DNA of 64,000 nt, from contig CAZXQG010000001.1 in NCBI GenBank assembly GCA_964642725.1, positions 1-64,000 on the forward strand. The letters are read 5' to 3'. The stretch is from JAGVPT01 sp964642725. Lineage in GTDB: Bacteria; Bacteroidota; Ignavibacteria; UBA10030; UBA8401. This document shows, one piece after another, positions 19,313-28,482 of the stretch. A model generated the notes under the pieces. The model was not told where the DNA came from. It did no database searches and saw only the letters and a program-made list of their open reading frames with translations. Each line of letters opens with the position of its first letter. Position 1 is the stretch's first letter. The position numbers were made by a program, and so were the translations under genes.

Positions 19313-20233
19313 TCAACTTTCATCGGTTGATTTCAGCGATTGTTCCAGGGACTTGATTCGATCATCAATGGCCGCAACGCCTTGTACCGTCGCTTGAATA
19401 TCGCGCAGCTCGGTGCGGCGCAGTTCGTCTATTTTATCGTTGAGTTCCTGAAGCATCAGCTCGGATTTGACATTGACCTGGTAGTCGAGCTCTGCTTTCA
19501 ATCGATCCTTTTTCTGAGCGCGGTTTTGACTCATCATAATTACCGGCGCTTGCAGCGCTGCAACGCATGAGAGGATGAGATTAAGAAAAATGAAGGGATA
19601 CTCGTCGAAAGGTTTCAGCAAGAGCTGAACCGTATTGAGCGCCATCCAGCCGAAAATGAAGGCCACAAAGCTGATGATGAACCCCCAGCTCCCGCCGAAC
19701 TCTGCTATCCTGTCCGCAAAACGGTCGCCGACGTTCAACTGTTCTTCCATCTCTTCGTTGAGATTTTTCGACGCAAGCGACGTCACAAGTTCATCGGTGT
19801 TGCGAAGGCGTTTGCCGATTTCCGTGATCATGCCGACGGCAACCGTGGGATGCCCGAGAAGAAACGTGATAAACTCTTGGCGTTTCATTTCAAGAAGAAC
19901 GCAATCTTCCATCGCCGTCGCTGTCGCAGTTCTCGGCCGCCCATCGATCAAGGAAAGCTCGCCAAAGAAGTCCCCTTCGTGCAGGTGAGAGATGCTCAAC
20001 TTTTCGTTCTTACCCCCCAGCGGCACGGAAATTTCAACGGCCCCTTTTTCAATGACGAACATTGATTCCCCCACGGCCCCCTTCGCGAACAGGACCTCGC
20101 GATCTTTCAAATTAGACCGCTTCCACAAGGCTGAAAGCAACTGCTGGTCTTCGAAAGAAAGCTTGTCAAAGATCGGGATTTTCGAAATCACTTCTACTGT
20201 TGGTGCTTTCCCGTCTGCCTCAATTCGAGTCAT
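19313..20233 (-). CDS. Cyclic nucleotide-binding domain fused to a DUF1003 membrane protein
   Basis: A 306-residue protein. Residues about 15-140 form a CAP-family cyclic nucleotide-binding domain with the phosphate-binding cassette FFGELSLIDGRPRTATATA, keeping the Glu and Arg that contact the cyclic phosphate. A DUF1003 module follows: FADRIAEFGGSWGFI, two membrane helices (FIISFVAFIFGWMAL and FIFLNLILSCVAALQ), AP(V/I)IMMSQNRA, and a C-terminal coiled coil of about 80 residues. The start at 20233 overlaps the upstream stop (ATGA); an in-frame ATG 24 bases earlier is less likely. It is probably an inner-membrane protein gated or regulated by a nucleotide. No effector domain is visible, and its output is unknown. 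Confidence 0.85.
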   Translation of the reverse strand: MTRIEADGKAPTVEVISKIPIFDKLSFEDQQLLSALWKRSNLKDREVLFAKGAVGESMFVIEKGAVEISVPLGGKNEKLSISHLHEGDFFGELSLIDGRPRTATATAMEDCVLLEMKRQEFITFLLGHPTVAVGMITEIGKRLRNTDELVTSLASKNLNEEMEEQLNVGDRFADRIAEFGGSWGFIISFVAFIFGWMALNTVQLLLKPFDEYPFIFLNLILSCVAALQAPVIMMSQNRAQKKDRLKAELDYQVNVKSELMLQELNDKIDELRRTELRDIQATVQGVAAIDDRIKSLEQSLKSTDES

Positions 20234-21621
20234 TTTTTCTTTTGCCTGTTTTTCCAAAAGCCGGGGAGTCCGTCGTAAAAGTATGCCGATGTCCGGATCC
20301 CGCCGAAAAAGTTATTCAGGTTGATAAATTCATCCGGAGAATGAGCGTTTTCGTCCGGTAATCCGAATCCCAGCAGCACCGTGTCGATTCGGAGAACCTT
20401 CTTAAACTGTGCAACAATCGGTATCGATCCGCCTTCCCCCTGATACAATACTTTTTTCCCAAATCCCTTTTCAAGGGCGGCAACGGCGGCTTTCACACCG
20501 GGGCTGTCGATCGGCGTGATCGCGGCTTCGCCCCCGTGAAGCGCCCGCACTTTTACATCGATTGTCTTCGGCGCGATCTTCTTGAAATGTTTTTCGAAAA
20601 GGGCGGCGGCTTTTGCCGAAGTTTGGTCCGGCACCAGCCTCATTGAAATTTTTGCGAACGCTTTGGCGGGGAGTACCGTTTTCGCGCCTTCCCCGGTATA
20701 GCCGCCCCAAATTCCGTTACATTCCAGCGTAGGACGGGACCACAGTCGTTCAAGGGTCGTGAAACCTTTTTCGCCGTACAATCGCTTCACGCCGAGGTCC
20801 TTCGCATATTTCCTGTCGGTGAACGGAAGTTTCTTAAACGAATCCCGCTCAACTTTCGTCAACGGCCGGACATCGTCGTAAAATCCTTTCACCGTGATTT
20901 TCCCATTCTTGTCATGAAGCGATGCGATCAACTCGCACAATGCCTGAACCGGATTATGAACCGACCCTCCGAAAGACCCGGAATGCAAATCGCGGTTCGG
21001 TCCGGTCACTTCAACTTCCATGTACGAGAGACCTCGCAGGCTGTAGCATATTGACGGCACTCCTTTCGCGAACATTCCGGAGTCCGAAATAACGACGAGG
21101 TCGGCTTTCAGAAGCTCGGTATGCTCTTCGACAAATTTATCAAGATTCTCGCTCCCAACTTCTTCTTCCCCCTCGATGAGCATCTTGATGTTCACCGGCA
21201 GCGACCCATGTTCATGCATATATGCCTCGACCGCTTTGAAATGGATGAGCACCTGCCCCTTGTCGTCGGCGGCACCGCGGGCATAGAGGTTCTCGCCGCG
21301 GATTGTCGCTTCAAACGGCGGCGATGTCCATAAATTAAGCGGGTCGACGGGTTGAACGTCGTAATGACCATACAAAAGAACGGTCGGCTTTCCGGCGGCA
21401 TGAAGCCATTCGCTGAAGACAACCGGGTGTCCGCCAGTTGGGAGTACCTGCACATTCTCCATTCCGATTTTTTTCATCTGCTCGGACACCCACTGAGCGC
21501 AGCTTCGCGTATCGGCATCGTGTTCTTTTTGCGAGCTGACGCTTGGTATTGCCAGGAATTCCGTCAATTCGGCAAGATACCGTTCTTTGTTGGAATCGAT
21601 ATACGGTAAGACTTTTTCCAT
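20230..21621 (-). CDS. M20 family dipeptidase / metallopeptidase
   Basis: A 463-residue cytosolic peptidase of the ArgE/DapE/CNDP superfamily. Metal ligands and catalytic residues are recognisable: His and Asp in YGHYDVQP, Asp in ARGAADDKGQ, the Glu pair in IEGEEEVGS, Asp in VISDSG, and a C-terminal His in ENAHSPDEF. The middle lid domain carries GPNRDLHSGSFGG, as in the CNDP-like dipeptidases, which cleave a broad range of dipeptides. It follows metG by 53 bases and is translationally coupled to the cyclic-nucleotide-binding gene. The exact substrate cannot be told from sequence. Confidence 0.93.
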   Translation of the reverse strand: MEKVLPYIDSNKERYLAELTEFLAIPSVSSQKEHDADTRSCAQWVSEQMKKIGMENVQVLPTGGHPVVFSEWLHAAGKPTVLLYGHYDVQPVDPLNLWTSPPFEATIRGENLYARGAADDKGQVLIHFKAVEAYMHEHGSLPVNIKMLIEGEEEVGSENLDKFVEEHTELLKADLVVISDSGMFAKGVPSICYSLRGLSYMEVEVTGPNRDLHSGSFGGSVHNPVQALCELIASLHDKNGKITVKGFYDDVRPLTKVERDSFKKLPFTDRKYAKDLGVKRLYGEKGFTTLERLWSRPTLECNGIWGGYTGEGAKTVLPAKAFAKISMRLVPDQTSAKAAALFEKHFKKIAPKTIDVKVRALHGGEAAITPIDSPGVKAAVAALEKGFGKKVLYQGEGGSIPIVAQFKKVLRIDTVLLGFGLPDENAHSPDEFINLNNFFGGIRTSAYFYDGLPGFWKNRQKKK

Positions 21622-21674
21622 CAGTAAACCTCGGAATGGTTAAGAAAAATAGTTGCAATAATTTCTCTAAGCAG

Positions 21675-23732
21675 TTATTTGATCCAGCTCCCCGATTCAA
21701 CATCGTTGGACACCGTCAGCAATGCGAACGTGTCGCCGTCACCATGGGTAGCCAATAACATTCCCTGCGACTCGACTCCCATCAATGTGGCCGGGGCAAG
21801 GTTTGCGACGACGATGATCGTTTTCCCTATTAATTCTTCCGGCTTCCGCTGTTGGGCAATTCCCGCGACAATTTGCCGCCGCTCCGTGCCGATTTCAACC
21901 TGAAGCTTCAGCAATTTTTTCGATTTGGGCACGGCCTCGCACGCGATGACTTTGGCAACGCGCAAGTCGACCTTCTGGAACTCCTCGATGGAGATTGTCG
22001 GTTTGATCGGAAGCACGTTCTTTTCCGCCGAACTCGCCGGCTCATCGCCCGGGAGCTTTAACTTCTGCAGTTCTGTTTCGATAGCACTGTCCTCAATTTT
22101 TTTGAATACAATTTCAGCCTTTTGCAGCGCATGGCCGGCAACGAGCTTACAATCGCCCGCTTCCGCCCACTGTTCATCCGACAGCGGCTGTGTTATGCCG
22201 ATCATTTTCCAAATCGTCTCGGAAGAAAAAGGAACGACGGGCGCAAACAATACGGCGAGGCTCCGGACAATCTGTAAACAAATATGGAGCGTCGTGGCGC
22301 ATTCTTCGGGATTCGACCGCAGCGTCTTCCACGGCTCGCTGTCGTTAAAGTACTTGTTCGCAGCGCGTGCAAGATTCATCACTTCAGCGGTCCCCTCCCT
22401 GAATTTGAACTTTTCAAACAAAGTCCCCACGGCATCCGGCGTGTTCTTAAGAACATTAAGAATTTCTTTGTCCCGCGCGTTGAGCGGGCCGAGGGGCGGA
22501 ACAACGCCGTTAAAATTCTTCCCGGCAAACGCTATTGTCCGATTGACAAAGTTTCCGTAGATATCAGCCAGTTCGTTGTTGCTTTTCGCCTGAAAATCTT
22601 TCCAATAGAAATCCGAATCGCGGGTTTCCGGCAAGATCGTCGTCATCGTGTAGCGCAGTAAATCAGGTTCAAACGAGGCCAGGACATCATTGACATAGAT
22701 GGCATTGTTACGGCTTTTTGAAAACTTTCCACCCTCAAGATTCAAGAACTCATTCGCCGGGACGTTGTCGGGCAGAATATATCCCCCCTTCGCCATCAAC
22801 ATCGCCGGAAAAACGATGCAATGGAATACGACATTGTCTTTCCCTATGAATGCAATGTATTGTGTTGAGTCGTCCTGCCAGTACTCTCTCCATTTTTCGG
22901 GTTTGCCGATCCGCTGCGCCCATTCCTTCGTTGAGGATATATAGCCGAGGACAGCGTCGAACCATACGTACAGGACTTTGTTGTGAAAATTTTCCAACGG
23001 CACCTGCACACCCCAATTGAGGTCTCTCGTCACTGCGCGGTCCTGCAATTTTTCTTTGAACCAGCTTTCGCAATAATGAACAACGTTTTCTTTCCACTCC
23101 GTGTGCGACCGGACATACTCTTCCAGGCGTGTTTGAAAATCCCCCAACGGCAAATAAAAATGCGTCGTGCTGCGGATAACCGGCGTCGTCCCGCACAGCT
23201 TGCACTTCGGGTTGATCAGCTCAATAACGTTCAACCAAGTACCGCAATTCTCGCATTGGTCGCCACGAGCGGATTCGTATCCGCATACCGGGCATGTTCC
23301 CTCAACGTACCGGTCGGCAAGGAACATTTTGTTCACTTCGCAGTACAATTGCTGCTCTTGCTTCTCCTTGAGAATATGCTTCGTGTAGAGATCGAGGAAG
23401 AATTCTTTCGACGTTTCATGATGTATCGGCAGTGAAGTCCGCGAATAGTTGTCGAAGCTGATTCCAAGCCCGGCAAACGACGCGGCATTCATCGCGTGGA
23501 AACGGTCGACGATCACCTGAGGCGACACGCCTTCCTTGTCTGCCGTGATCGTGATCGGAACACCATGCTCGTCTGAGCCGCATATAAAAAGGACGTCGCG
23601 GTGCCGCAGCCGCTGATACCGGACAAAAATATCGGCAGGCATGTATGCGCCGGCAAGATGCCCGAGATGGATCGGTCCGTTTGCGTACGGAAGAGCCGCG
23701 GTCACCAGTATTCTCTTGAACTTACTTTGCAT
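21675..23732 (-). CDS. metG: Methionyl-tRNA synthetase
   Basis: Charges initiator and elongator tRNA-Met. The 685-residue class I enzyme shows a HIGH-type motif (ANGPIHLGHLAGAYM), a zinc-binding knuckle region with four CxxC pairs beginning CPVCGYESARGDQCENCG, and a KMSKS-type motif written KFSKSRN. A C-terminal EMAP/Arc1p-like tRNA-binding domain (VDLRVAKVIACEAVPKSKKL ... GVESQGMLLA) closes the protein, as in the longer bacterial MetG enzymes. The start overlaps the end of holB by 11 bases. Confidence 0.97.
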   Translation of the reverse strand: MQSKFKRILVTAALPYANGPIHLGHLAGAYMPADIFVRYQRLRHRDVLFICGSDEHGVPITITADKEGVSPQVIVDRFHAMNAASFAGLGISFDNYSRTSLPIHHETSKEFFLDLYTKHILKEKQEQQLYCEVNKMFLADRYVEGTCPVCGYESARGDQCENCGTWLNVIELINPKCKLCGTTPVIRSTTHFYLPLGDFQTRLEEYVRSHTEWKENVVHYCESWFKEKLQDRAVTRDLNWGVQVPLENFHNKVLYVWFDAVLGYISSTKEWAQRIGKPEKWREYWQDDSTQYIAFIGKDNVVFHCIVFPAMLMAKGGYILPDNVPANEFLNLEGGKFSKSRNNAIYVNDVLASFEPDLLRYTMTTILPETRDSDFYWKDFQAKSNNELADIYGNFVNRTIAFAGKNFNGVVPPLGPLNARDKEILNVLKNTPDAVGTLFEKFKFREGTAEVMNLARAANKYFNDSEPWKTLRSNPEECATTLHICLQIVRSLAVLFAPVVPFSSETIWKMIGITQPLSDEQWAEAGDCKLVAGHALQKAEIVFKKIEDSAIETELQKLKLPGDEPASSAEKNVLPIKPTISIEEFQKVDLRVAKVIACEAVPKSKKLLKLQVEIGTERRQIVAGIAQQRKPEELIGKTIIVVANLAPATLMGVESQGMLLATHGDGDTFALLTVSNDVESGSWIK

Positions 23733-24846
23733 TCAGCAGTATTCTTTTTAATTGAATTGAAACAGAAAGCAACACTAATGGAAGATACACATTTCCCCTG
23801 AGAAGTTCGAGCCCCCGCTCGACGGCACCAATTGCCGAAGGAATATTCGAATCCGTAAACCGTGCCAGAAACCGATCCAAGTCTTCGCTCTGGTCTTGAT
23901 TGATGACACTGGTGCCGGCCCGCTCTTTCATCATCAACACATCGCGGAACCACACGAGGAGAAGCATGAGCAGTTGTTCGACACTCTTACGGTCGTTCTC
24001 GGCAACACGCTCTTCAATTTCTTCCAGCAGCTTCACAGCGCGTCCTCCAAGAGCAGACCGGAGAAATTCGACAGCGTCCGCACGGTGGGAGACGATCTCC
24101 TCGGAGACCAGCTGCAGCGCGTACGAATAATCGCCCCCGGCGAGGCGTGAAATGAGGTGCGCTTGATCCGGCGGGATGCCTTCGCGTTCGACGAGAGCAT
24201 GTTCAATCTCCTCTTCCTTCAGAATTTCGCACCTCACGCTTTGACACCGGGAAATAATTGTCGGCAGCAGTTTTTCTTTCCGCGAGGTTGTCAGAAGGAA
24301 AATTGTATCGTGCAGCGGTTCCTCCAGCACTTTTAACAAGGAATTGGCAGAAGTGTCGTTCATCATCTCGGCATCGCAGATAATGAAGACTTTTTTACCT
24401 TTCTCAAAGGCGGACAGCGACGACTCTTTCTTGATTTCGCGGATGCTTCCGATATTGATTTGCGTTGCTTTGGGAATCTCAAAATGGAAGTACGGATTCT
24501 TCGCTTTCTGTTCCAGCTGGTTTCGTATCTCATCCCTGAGTTCAGGCTGGAATTTTCCTTCACTGCCGTCGCCTCCTTTGTCCGTTTTTGCGGCTGGAAG
24601 GGCAAACACCAGTTTCATATTCGGATGCTGGAGTATCTGGACCTTTTTGCAACTTGGGCACGAATCGCACGCAGCCGTTCCCTGCTGTTCGCATAGGAGC
24701 GTCTTTGCAAACTCAATCGCGAGCGCATCTTTTCCGACTCCGCGAGGTCCCCAGAGCAAATACGCATGCGCGATTCTCTCCTGCTCGATGGACCGCCGGA
24801 GGATTTCCTGTGCACGCGCCTGGCCGATAATTGAATTCCAACTCAT
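23722..24846 (-). CDS. holB: DNA polymerase III subunit delta prime
   Basis: A 374-residue AAA+ clamp-loader subunit that, with DnaX and HolA, loads the sliding clamp. The N-terminal part has IIGQARAQEILRRSI, a P-loop-like GPRGVGKDALA, a zinc module (CDSCPSCKKV) preceded by a further Cys, and the SRCQSVRCEIL sensor/arginine region after an HDTIFLLTT segment. The acidic Walker B is degenerate, as usual in delta prime. It lies 6 bases after the Omp85 gene and overlaps metG, a co-directional arrangement. Confidence 0.92.
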   Translation of the reverse strand: MSWNSIIGQARAQEILRRSIEQERIAHAYLLWGPRGVGKDALAIEFAKTLLCEQQGTAACDSCPSCKKVQILQHPNMKLVFALPAAKTDKGGDGSEGKFQPELRDEIRNQLEQKAKNPYFHFEIPKATQINIGSIREIKKESSLSAFEKGKKVFIICDAEMMNDTSANSLLKVLEEPLHDTIFLLTTSRKEKLLPTIISRCQSVRCEILKEEEIEHALVEREGIPPDQAHLISRLAGGDYSYALQLVSEEIVSHRADAVEFLRSALGGRAVKLLEEIEERVAENDRKSVEQLLMLLLVWFRDVLMMKERAGTSVINQDQSEDLDRFLARFTDSNIPSAIGAVERGLELLRGNVYLPLVLLSVSIQLKRILLNAK

Positions 24847-24852
24847 CGCAGT

Positions 24853-26973
24853 CTAAAATGCCTGTCCGATTCCGATTTGAACGATACTGAATGACCCTGT
24901 AAAGAATTTCTGCTTGAATATCCACTGTTGGGATGGAGTTTCTTTTGGATCATACACGCGAAAACCGAGGTCAAACCTCAACGGACCGACGAATGTTGCA
25001 TACCGCATGCCGGTGCCCGCAGCGATCGCTATGCTCCTGCCTTTGATTTCCGGAAGTCCGTTCCAGAGGTTTCCGTAGTCGACAAAAATCACTCCGAGGA
25101 TGTTGTCGAGATTGAGGAACCATAATTTCCCTGACTCGGGAAACAAACTTGCCCGGGCCTCGACATTCCCTTCGAGAATAACATTGCCCCCCTGGTCGGG
25201 GTTTGCAAACGCCGCCAGGTCACGCGACTTCCAGCCGCGTATGCTGCCGCTGCCTCCGGCGAAAAATTTTCTCGTCGGCGGAACCGGCGTTTCGTTGTCG
25301 GGGTCGTACAATTCGGCAACCCCGCCGCGCAACCTGAATGCCCACACCACGGATTTCGACCTGCCGCTGGAAAAATAGTACCGGCTGAGAAACGAGAGTT
25401 TGTAATATTCTGAGTACGGCAGGCCGGAACCAAAGCTGCCCAAGAGTTTTGGGATAACTCCGGCTTCTTCGACAGAGATCGAATGAAAATATCCAAGCGA
25501 CGGAGAGAAAACATCGTTGGTCTTGTCCTGCTGTAACGTCAGGGTAAGAATGGAGTTAAATTGCTTCTCGCGAGTACCGGTGAAATCGGTCGGACTTACC
25601 TTGGTCGTATCGCTGATGCTGACGCCAACGCGCTCGAGGTTCCAATCGACGAAGCCGATCGTGGTTGTCGAGAACTTGTTGCTGAATCCGATTCTATTCC
25701 TCAACGTGTTAAGCGTGTAATACGTTTGCTTTTCAAATTCAGTCGAGACTGTCCAGCTTGCGCTCGCCTTGTTGCTGAAGAAATACGGCTGCACCATTTG
25801 CATCTGGAGGTCGGACTTTGTCAAGAGCGTGGGCTCGTTCAGCCCTTCTTTGAACGCTCCCGAAAAATTTAAATCTTGAATTGACTCAAGCCGGAATCTC
25901 ATCCGTGCGGAGAGATTTCTCGCATCTCCGTAAAAATTGCGGTGATTGTACCCGATACCCAGACCCGTATTGAGAGTATTATTTTCGTCATCAACCAAAA
26001 CTTCAGGAGTGACTTCCTGCAATTCTCTGGACCGAAGAACGATGCGCACTGGAATAGCGGGCGGTGTCAGCGTATCGAGCGGAGATTGGGATTCTATTTT
26101 GGCGCTTTCAAAAAGGCCGAGACGGTTGAGATTTTGCTCGCTTTCCATTTTCTTCTCTTCGCTGTATGTCTGGCCCGGCGCGAAGTCTAGCTCTCGAATG
26201 ATAAACGTTGAATCGACCTCCCATTGATTCAAATTAATATCGACTGAACCGAACACGTATCGTCTTCCGGGGCGGTACCAAAATTTCACGGAGTAATTGT
26301 CCGTCGAATAGTAACGGACGGCGGTAACGCTGTCAATTCCCGCATACGTATAACCGCTGTTCAAAAAGATTCGAAGAACGCGCAGCCGTTCCTGTTCAAT
26401 GGCATCCTTGACGAACGGAGAAGCCTGCTTGACGAGAAGCCCGTCGAAAATTTCCTTCTTAACCTCTGCAGGCAAGCCGTCGATACCCATCACACCGAGC
26501 GTATCGATAACTGACCGCCTGTTCTCTCGAATCGAGATTTCGAGATCGACTCTTTTCTCCTCAATATCGAAACGGAGTGAAGTATCGACGACGGCGTGAG
26601 AATACCCGTTGTCTCTGAGAAACTGCCGCAGCCGTATCACATCCCCGTCGAACAGTATTGGGTCGAAGTACTCCGGTTTTGAACCTAGTTTCTTATAGAC
26701 GCTGTTATACAAAAAAGTCCAAAAGCGGGCCGGGGTTTCGACGGTTTGCAACACTTCGCGATACACGTCTTTCGATATCGTCCCGTCAATCGAGAGGACT
26801 ATCTTATTCACTTCATACAATTCAGGGACGTTTTTATTCTGAAAGGCAAATGCGGTCGGCAGACAAAAAAGCAGCAACACAAAAACAACGGTATACCGAG
26901 TATACGGAAAGAAGCCCGGCGTATGATCCACCGATCGCTTACGTGGTTTGAGTATCGTCGGAAATCTCGGCAT
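24853..26973 (-). CDS. Omp85 superfamily outer membrane protein (BamA/TamA-like)
   Basis: A 706-residue protein with an N-terminal hydrophobic signal (VFVLLLFCLPTAFA), about two or three POTRA-like domains (about residues 55-330) and a C-terminal 16-strand-type barrel. The barrel carries the conserved lid-loop motif GGSGSIRGWKSRD, equivalent to the (V/I)RG(F/Y) motif of the family. The family inserts or secretes outer-membrane proteins. Its length and single shortened POTRA set look closer to TamA/BamL-like paralogues than to the main BamA. The ATG at 26973 has no adjacent SD; an AAGGAG lies upstream of a 10-bp hairpin that ends 6 bases before it. holB follows after 6 bases. Confidence 0.85.
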   Translation of the reverse strand: MPRFPTILKPRKRSVDHTPGFFPYTRYTVVFVLLLFCLPTAFAFQNKNVPELYEVNKIVLSIDGTISKDVYREVLQTVETPARFWTFLYNSVYKKLGSKPEYFDPILFDGDVIRLRQFLRDNGYSHAVVDTSLRFDIEEKRVDLEISIRENRRSVIDTLGVMGIDGLPAEVKKEIFDGLLVKQASPFVKDAIEQERLRVLRIFLNSGYTYAGIDSVTAVRYYSTDNYSVKFWYRPGRRYVFGSVDINLNQWEVDSTFIIRELDFAPGQTYSEEKKMESEQNLNRLGLFESAKIESQSPLDTLTPPAIPVRIVLRSRELQEVTPEVLVDDENNTLNTGLGIGYNHRNFYGDARNLSARMRFRLESIQDLNFSGAFKEGLNEPTLLTKSDLQMQMVQPYFFSNKASASWTVSTEFEKQTYYTLNTLRNRIGFSNKFSTTTIGFVDWNLERVGVSISDTTKVSPTDFTGTREKQFNSILTLTLQQDKTNDVFSPSLGYFHSISVEEAGVIPKLLGSFGSGLPYSEYYKLSFLSRYYFSSGRSKSVVWAFRLRGGVAELYDPDNETPVPPTRKFFAGGSGSIRGWKSRDLAAFANPDQGGNVILEGNVEARASLFPESGKLWFLNLDNILGVIFVDYGNLWNGLPEIKGRSIAIAAGTGMRYATFVGPLRFDLGFRVYDPKETPSQQWIFKQKFFTGSFSIVQIGIGQAF

Positions 26974-26979
26974 GAACGA

Positions 26980-27007
26980 AAAACCCAGCGCTGAGCGGCT
27001 GGGTTTT
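26980..27007 (-). terminator. Intrinsic-terminator-like hairpin between the SD and the start of the Omp85 gene
   Basis: Read on the minus strand, AAAACCCAGC and GCTGGGTTTT form a perfect 10-bp stem with an 8-base loop, followed by T and CGTTC before the ATG at 26973. AAGGAG lies immediately before the stem (27008-27013). It can be read as a terminator of the DUF2795 transcript or as a hairpin that brings the SD to about 6 bases from the ATG. Confidence 0.75.
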
Positions 27008-27096
27008 CTCCTTCGGTTTAAAATTGAAGAATGATTACGAAATAGACAGACAATCAGCAGAACGCGTTAAAATAGAATAGCGAATAGTGGAGCGGA

Positions 27097-27321
27097 TTAG
27101 TACTCACCTTCATCTTCATAGAAGAAATCTTCGTCAGTCGGATAGTCGGGCCAGATTTCTTCCATGCTCTCGTATGGTTCATCACTGTCTTCCAATTCCT
27201 GCAGATTCTCCAGCACTTCAATGGGTGTCCCTGTACGGACGGCGTAATCAATAAGCTCTTCCTTCGTCGCGGGCCACGGCGCATCTTCGAGATACGATGC
27301 CAGTTCCATTGTCCAAATCAT
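27097..27321 (-). CDS. DUF2795 domain protein
   Basis: A 74-residue, very acidic soluble protein. MELASYLEDAPWPATKEELI, followed by DYAVRTGTPIEVLENLQELED, matches the DUF2795 family common in Bacteroidota, in which a short helical domain is followed by an acidic tail (here EEIWPDYPTDEDFFYEDEGE). Family function is unknown. The start at 27321 is preceded by GGAG. It sits 54 bases after the M23 peptidase gene and before the Omp85 gene, so an envelope-related or housekeeping role is possible but not shown. Confidence 0.88.
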   Translation of the reverse strand: MIWTMELASYLEDAPWPATKEELIDYAVRTGTPIEVLENLQELEDSDEPYESMEEIWPDYPTDEDFFYEDEGEY

Positions 27322-27375
27322 AACGACTCACTCTCCAAATAAAATTTCCTTTCACAAAAAATGCCAAAAATGGAT

Positions 27376-28338
27376 TCATTGCACTTTTGTGAGCGCAAGC
27401 TGTTCGCGTATTTGTTTATAGTCAATGTCATCAATAAAATATCCTACGGGATCCTTTTTTTGGCCATTCAGGCGGACTTCGTAGTGCAGGTGTGGCGCCG
27501 TTGAAAGACCGCTGTTGCCTGAATACGCAATCAAATCGCCGCGTCGTACTTTTTGTCCTACCCGGGCAGCAGGACGAAGCAAGTGGGCATACCAAGTCTT
27601 GTAACCAAAGCCATGGTTCACTTCCACGGCTATTCCATATCCTCCCCCCGTACCCCCCGCTGATTCTATAACACCATCTCCTGTGGCATAGACCGGGGTA
27701 CCCACGTCGTTTGATATATCGACACCTTCATGCATGCGGACAATTCCAAGGATCGGGTGAAGACGCATGCCAAAATCATGATAATTGAAAATACCGGCCA
27801 TCGGTTTGATAGCGGGAATATGGGAGAATAGATCTTTGTTGTATTTCGATTTGTTGTAGATATCCTGGTAGCTTTGCTGCTGAAAAACCATCTCCCGGTC
27901 CAGCTTGTCCAGCAATTGATCGGCAGAACTCATGAGGTCGCTTGCATCCTTCGATACAATTCCGATATTCGTCTCCCGCTTCGTACCTCCCGTCCCGATG
28001 ATCCTTGTGTCTTCATCGACATGAGGCAAGTTGACGGCGAGGCGAAGTTGATTTTCCCTCTCCGACAGCTTATCCATCGTTTGCGACATATCCGACAACC
28101 TGGCGGAAAGCGTTTTGATTTCGTCTTTCAACAACCTGTTCTCAGTGGACAGAAAATTCACGCGGTCAAAATCGATTCCCAGCACATCACCGAAATAATG
28201 ATTCGCACCGAAGATCAGGCCCAATGCTGCGAAGACAATGGCAGTGACCAAGACGGAGAATTTGGCTTTAAACCCTTTTGCCTCGATGAACGAAACATTT
28301 TCTTCGGAGTAAAAAAACAATTTACGGCTTTTTTTCAT
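27376..28338 (-). CDS. M23 family metallopeptidase (LytM-type), membrane-anchored
   Basis: A 320-residue envelope protein. An N-terminal membrane helix (FSVLVTAIVFAALGLIFGA) is followed by a coiled coil (about 60-100), a linker and a C-terminal LytM/M23 domain. Its zinc ligands are visible as HEGVDIS (His and Asp) and HLHYEVRL, with GMRLHPILG opening the domain. M23 enzymes cleave peptidoglycan cross-bridges or activate amidases. All ligands are present, so it may be an active endopeptidase. GAGG precedes the ATG, and a strong promoter lies about 45 bases upstream. It heads the run leading to DUF2795 and the Omp85 gene. Confidence 0.93.
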   Translation of the reverse strand: MKKSRKLFFYSEENVSFIEAKGFKAKFSVLVTAIVFAALGLIFGANHYFGDVLGIDFDRVNFLSTENRLLKDEIKTLSARLSDMSQTMDKLSERENQLRLAVNLPHVDEDTRIIGTGGTKRETNIGIVSKDASDLMSSADQLLDKLDREMVFQQQSYQDIYNKSKYNKDLFSHIPAIKPMAGIFNYHDFGMRLHPILGIVRMHEGVDISNDVGTPVYATGDGVIESAGGTGGGYGIAVEVNHGFGYKTWYAHLLRPAARVGQKVRRGDLIAYSGNSGLSTAPHLHYEVRLNGQKKDPVGYFIDDIDYKQIREQLALTKVQ

Positions 28339-28388
28339 CCATCCTCACGGTTAGTGAACTTCTTTTCAGTCTTCAACAATCTAGCCTG

Positions 28389-28417
28389 AAAATATAAAAA
28401 TTAACATGTTTTGTCAA
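28389..28417 (-). promoter_or_regulatory. Promoter for the M23 peptidase gene
   Basis: On the minus strand TTGACA (28417-28412), a 17-base spacer and TATTTT (28394-28389). This is a near-consensus housekeeping promoter; transcription would start near 28382, leaving a leader of about 44 bases. It lies in the 144-base gap after hprK. Confidence 0.75.
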
Positions 28418-28482
28418 GGTGAAACATCACAAAGGCATATTTAGCTGAAAACCAGCGTAAATAGATGCCTGAGGTCGATTAT

